The notes beneath the pieces are model-generated. The model did not search any database, was not told where the DNA came from, and worked only from the letters and a program-made list of their open reading frames with translations. From Cryomorphaceae bacterium (GTDB lineage Bacteria > Bacteroidota > Bacteroidia > Flavobacteriales_G > Salibacteraceae): DNA of 8,413 nucleotides. Each line of letters starts with the position of its first letter. Position 1 is the first letter of the stretch. The stretch spans positions 1-8,413 of the forward strand of contig PXEK01000082.1 in assembly GCA_003564735.1 (NCBI GenBank). The letters run 5' to 3'. The translations under genes and the position numbers were made by a program. Below are positions 6,810 through 8,413 of the stretch, piece after piece.

Positions 6810-6857
6810 ATTAAACCTGCTCCACAAAGAAAAAATTTTGGCAACTCAACCTCAAGT

Positions 6858-7652
6858 TTACTGTGCCACAAACCTAAACGTAATAGTGCCCTTTTGCAGT
6901 TCGGGAGCTTTCGTTGATGAATTAAAACGAGTATTTAGCGCCGCTTTTTCGGCTTGATTAAACAGGCAATTATCAGTAGTACTCGTGGTTTGTTGATCAA
7001 CTTTAGCCGCCACCACATTACCTTTACGGTCAACCGCGATGTTTACGGTAACCTCACCCCCTGAACGACACATATACACGGGAACTTTAATGTAGGTATC
7101 GTACCTGTTTTCAAGCTTGTAAGATATGTTCGTTTCTCCTTTCACCGCTTCTTCAGATACGGCTTGCTTTTCGGGGACTTTTTCCACTTCAGGATTGCGT
7201 TTTGAGTCTATAAGCTCTTGCGCTTGCTCTTTTGTGTAACCATAACCTGCCGCACGCTGTTCATCGATAACTTGTTGCTCCAGCTCGCGCAGCTCGCGCT
7301 CAATTTGTTCGTCAATGCTCTGTCGCGTTTGTGATGCCGCTCTTGTTGGCGAAGATGTGGTTACATTTCGACTCGATTCACGAGTATCCTCACCTGCCGT
7401 TTCACTCACTGCCCTATCGCTTCGTACTTCTCGCGCATGTTGCTCTTGTGTTTCTTCTTCATACTCAGTTTCGGGTTCCCGCTCAACATCTTCTTCAAAC
7501 TCGATGGCTATAAGAGGTTCAGGACGCTGCAATGTCCTTTGTTTCACCGTAAACACACTCAAGAAAATGAGTAACAGCAAGTGAAAGAGTAAAGTACCCA
7601 ACAGCGGCCACCTTTTGGCAAAAAGGAAGGAAACGACTTTACTCTTCGTCAT
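6858..7652 (-). CDS. TonB-family energy-transducer-like protein
   Basis: Probable TonB-type protein that spans the periplasm and passes proton-motive energy to outer-membrane receptors. Of 264 residues, 1-14 are cytoplasmic and basic, and 16-36 form a single uncleaved membrane helix (WPLLGTLLFHLLLLIFLSVF). The periplasmic linker lacks the usual proline-rich spacer: residues 51-70 hold 12 acidic residues, 75-110 are Ser/Thr/Arg-rich, and 112-150 look coiled-coil prone (DEQIERELRELEQQVIDEQR). The C-terminal domain at about 185-264 matches the TonB/TonB-like fold: VPVYMCRSGGEVTVNIAVDR (190-209), GNVVAAKV, NCLFNQAEKAALNTRFN (228-244) and GTITFRFVAQ at the end. Cys195 and Cys229 could form a disulfide. 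The start ATG lies inside the end of the WG-repeat gene (14-base overlap). No exbB or exbD is in view, so it may serve another TolA- or TonB-like role. Confidence 0.82.
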   Translation of the reverse strand: MTKSKVVSFLFAKRWPLLGTLLFHLLLLIFLSVFTVKQRTLQRPEPLIAIEFEEDVEREPETEYEEETQEQHAREVRSDRAVSETAGEDTRESSRNVTTSSPTRAASQTRQSIDEQIERELRELEQQVIDEQRAAGYGYTKEQAQELIDSKRNPEVEKVPEKQAVSEEAVKGETNISYKLENRYDTYIKVPVYMCRSGGEVTVNIAVDRKGNVVAAKVDQQTTSTTDNCLFNQAEKAALNTRFNSSTKAPELQKGTITFRFVAQ

Positions 7653-8412
7653 TCCTCAAAAGATTTAATCGGTGGGCTCGTTGAGACTGAAAATCAGGTT
7701 CTGAATATAAAAATTCTTTATTTGACAAGTCAAAAACAGCAGTTTCACTCTCTATACTCACATGCAAATAACGTTTCTCAAACACGCTTATTTCATCATA
7801 AACACATTCCAACACCTCTTCGAAACTTGAAGATACTACACCCTTGCCGCTGTTGCAGCTAACGAGAAGCTTTCCACTTACTAAATGTTCAACATTCGTA
7901 TATTGGGGCTCAAGTACCATTTCACCCGATAAATCAATAGCGCCCCACAATCCGTTTTTACGCACAAAAGCAATTGAGTCAACAAATTCGCGGGCCAAAT
8001 CAAATTGATATTTAATTTTAAGCCGCACATCGGCATTTACATATCCCCAAGAGTCGCCTTTTTTTACGGGTGTTAAATGCTGTCCGTACTTTCCTATATC
8101 GTCGAATATAGCGGGAAATAATCGAGTCCCGGCGGTATCGATCAACCCAAATTTACCTTTTCTGAAGTATTTTACCTCAGTATCATCAAAATTGGCAAAA
8201 TTGAACACGAAAGGCTCGTAATCAAATTCCTCATCAAACATTCTTGTACCTGTTGTATCAATGTAAAAATACACATTCCCTTGAGCCACCGGAGCCAAGC
8301 CAGATGAAAACGAACCAATATTTAGATAATCGAAAGGTAATAGGGTATCTCCCGAAAGTGTTAAGATACCGTGACTATCATTTTTTATAAGGTGCAACCC
8401 GTTTTTTCCTTG
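7639..8412 (-). CDS. WG-repeat protein, 5'-truncated
   Basis: C-terminal 257 residues of a WG-repeat protein; the frame is open to the window edge, and an in-frame TTG at 8397 falls inside a repeat, so the true start is outside. The visible chain is built of imperfect units with the pattern (G)xxWG/FG-[LYA]-[IV]-D/N-xxG-xxxxxxxYD: for example GKFGLIDTAGTRLFPAIFDD (86-105 from base 8412), SWGYVNADVRLKIKYQFD (121-138) and LWGAIDLSGEMVLEPQYTNV (155-174). Earlier and later units (YFYIDTTGTRMFDEEFDY, GKGVVSSSFEEVLECVYDE) have lost the WG pair. About six or seven units are visible. WG repeats are thought to form beta-rich binding surfaces; no enzymatic motif is seen. Whether the protein is exported cannot be told without the N-terminus. 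It overlaps the tonB-like gene by 14 bases, so the two are likely cotranscribed and may act together in the envelope. Confidence 0.85.
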   Translation of the reverse strand, partial: QGKNGLHLIKNDSHGILTLSGDTLLPFDYLNIGSFSSGLAPVAQGNVYFYIDTTGTRMFDEEFDYEPFVFNFANFDDTEVKYFRKGKFGLIDTAGTRLFPAIFDDIGKYGQHLTPVKKGDSWGYVNADVRLKIKYQFDLAREFVDSIAFVRKNGLWGAIDLSGEMVLEPQYTNVEHLVSGKLLVSCNSGKGVVSSSFEEVLECVYDEISVFEKRYLHVSIESETAVFDLSNKEFLYSEPDFQSQRAHRLNLLRNDEE

Positions 8413-8413
8413 A

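Noticed and set aside
7315..7584. + strand ORF opposite the tonB-like gene
   Set aside because: Its Ser/Val-rich product is the antisense of the acidic and Ser/Arg-rich linker; the - strand protein has clear domains.

Overview
The window looks like chromosomal DNA of a Bacteroidota bacterium, most likely near Flavobacteriales. The reasons are: three clustered SurA/PpiC-type foldases, one of them a lipoprotein; a SurA with a second degenerate parvulin domain and a family-typical C-terminus; a YgcG-like TPM protein paired with a short cytosolic TPM protein; a Bacteroidota-style TonB-like protein; and A-rich start regions with no clear Shine-Dalgarno sequences. The genus cannot be read from the sequence alone. 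The DNA is moderately AT-rich by eye, with no obvious compositional break, and I see no mobile element, CRISPR array, tRNA or rRNA.

Layout. Bases 2-5844 hold six + strand genes that are overlapping or nearly touching and read as one transcription unit. They are a 5'-truncated parvulin-type peptidyl-prolyl isomerase (2-1312), a lipoprotein with a SurA-like fold and a decayed parvulin domain (1287-2162), SurA (2159-3523), a MoxR-family AAA+ ATPase (3545-4528), a short cytosolic TPM-domain protein (4559-5011) and a secreted, membrane-anchored TPM-domain protein with a glycine-rich tail (5008-5844). After a 141-base gap comes a DjlA-like membrane J-protein with a TerB domain (5986-6777). Converging on it from the right, on the - strand, are a 5'-truncated WG-repeat protein (7639-8412) and a TonB-like protein (6858-7652), which overlap by 14 bases. 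The convergent junction at 6778-6857 is 80 bases. No gene-free stretch exceeds 141 bases.

How the genes may work together. The three periplasmic foldases would escort outer-membrane and secreted proteins across the periplasm, one of them tethered to a membrane by lipid. MoxR is a cytosolic AAA+ remodelling ATPase. The TPM proteins sit in the cytosol and in the envelope, and DjlA recruits DnaK to the membrane. Read together, the + strand block is an envelope-proteostasis neighbourhood; this is an inference from gene families and order, not something the sequence proves. The most notable points are graded loss of parvulin active-site residues across the foldases, a MoxR gene without DUF58/vWA partners in view, a TPM pair without LemA immediately upstream, and a short possible leader ORF ending one base before the djlA start. 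I did not find a clearly novel system; most genes belong to recognisable families.
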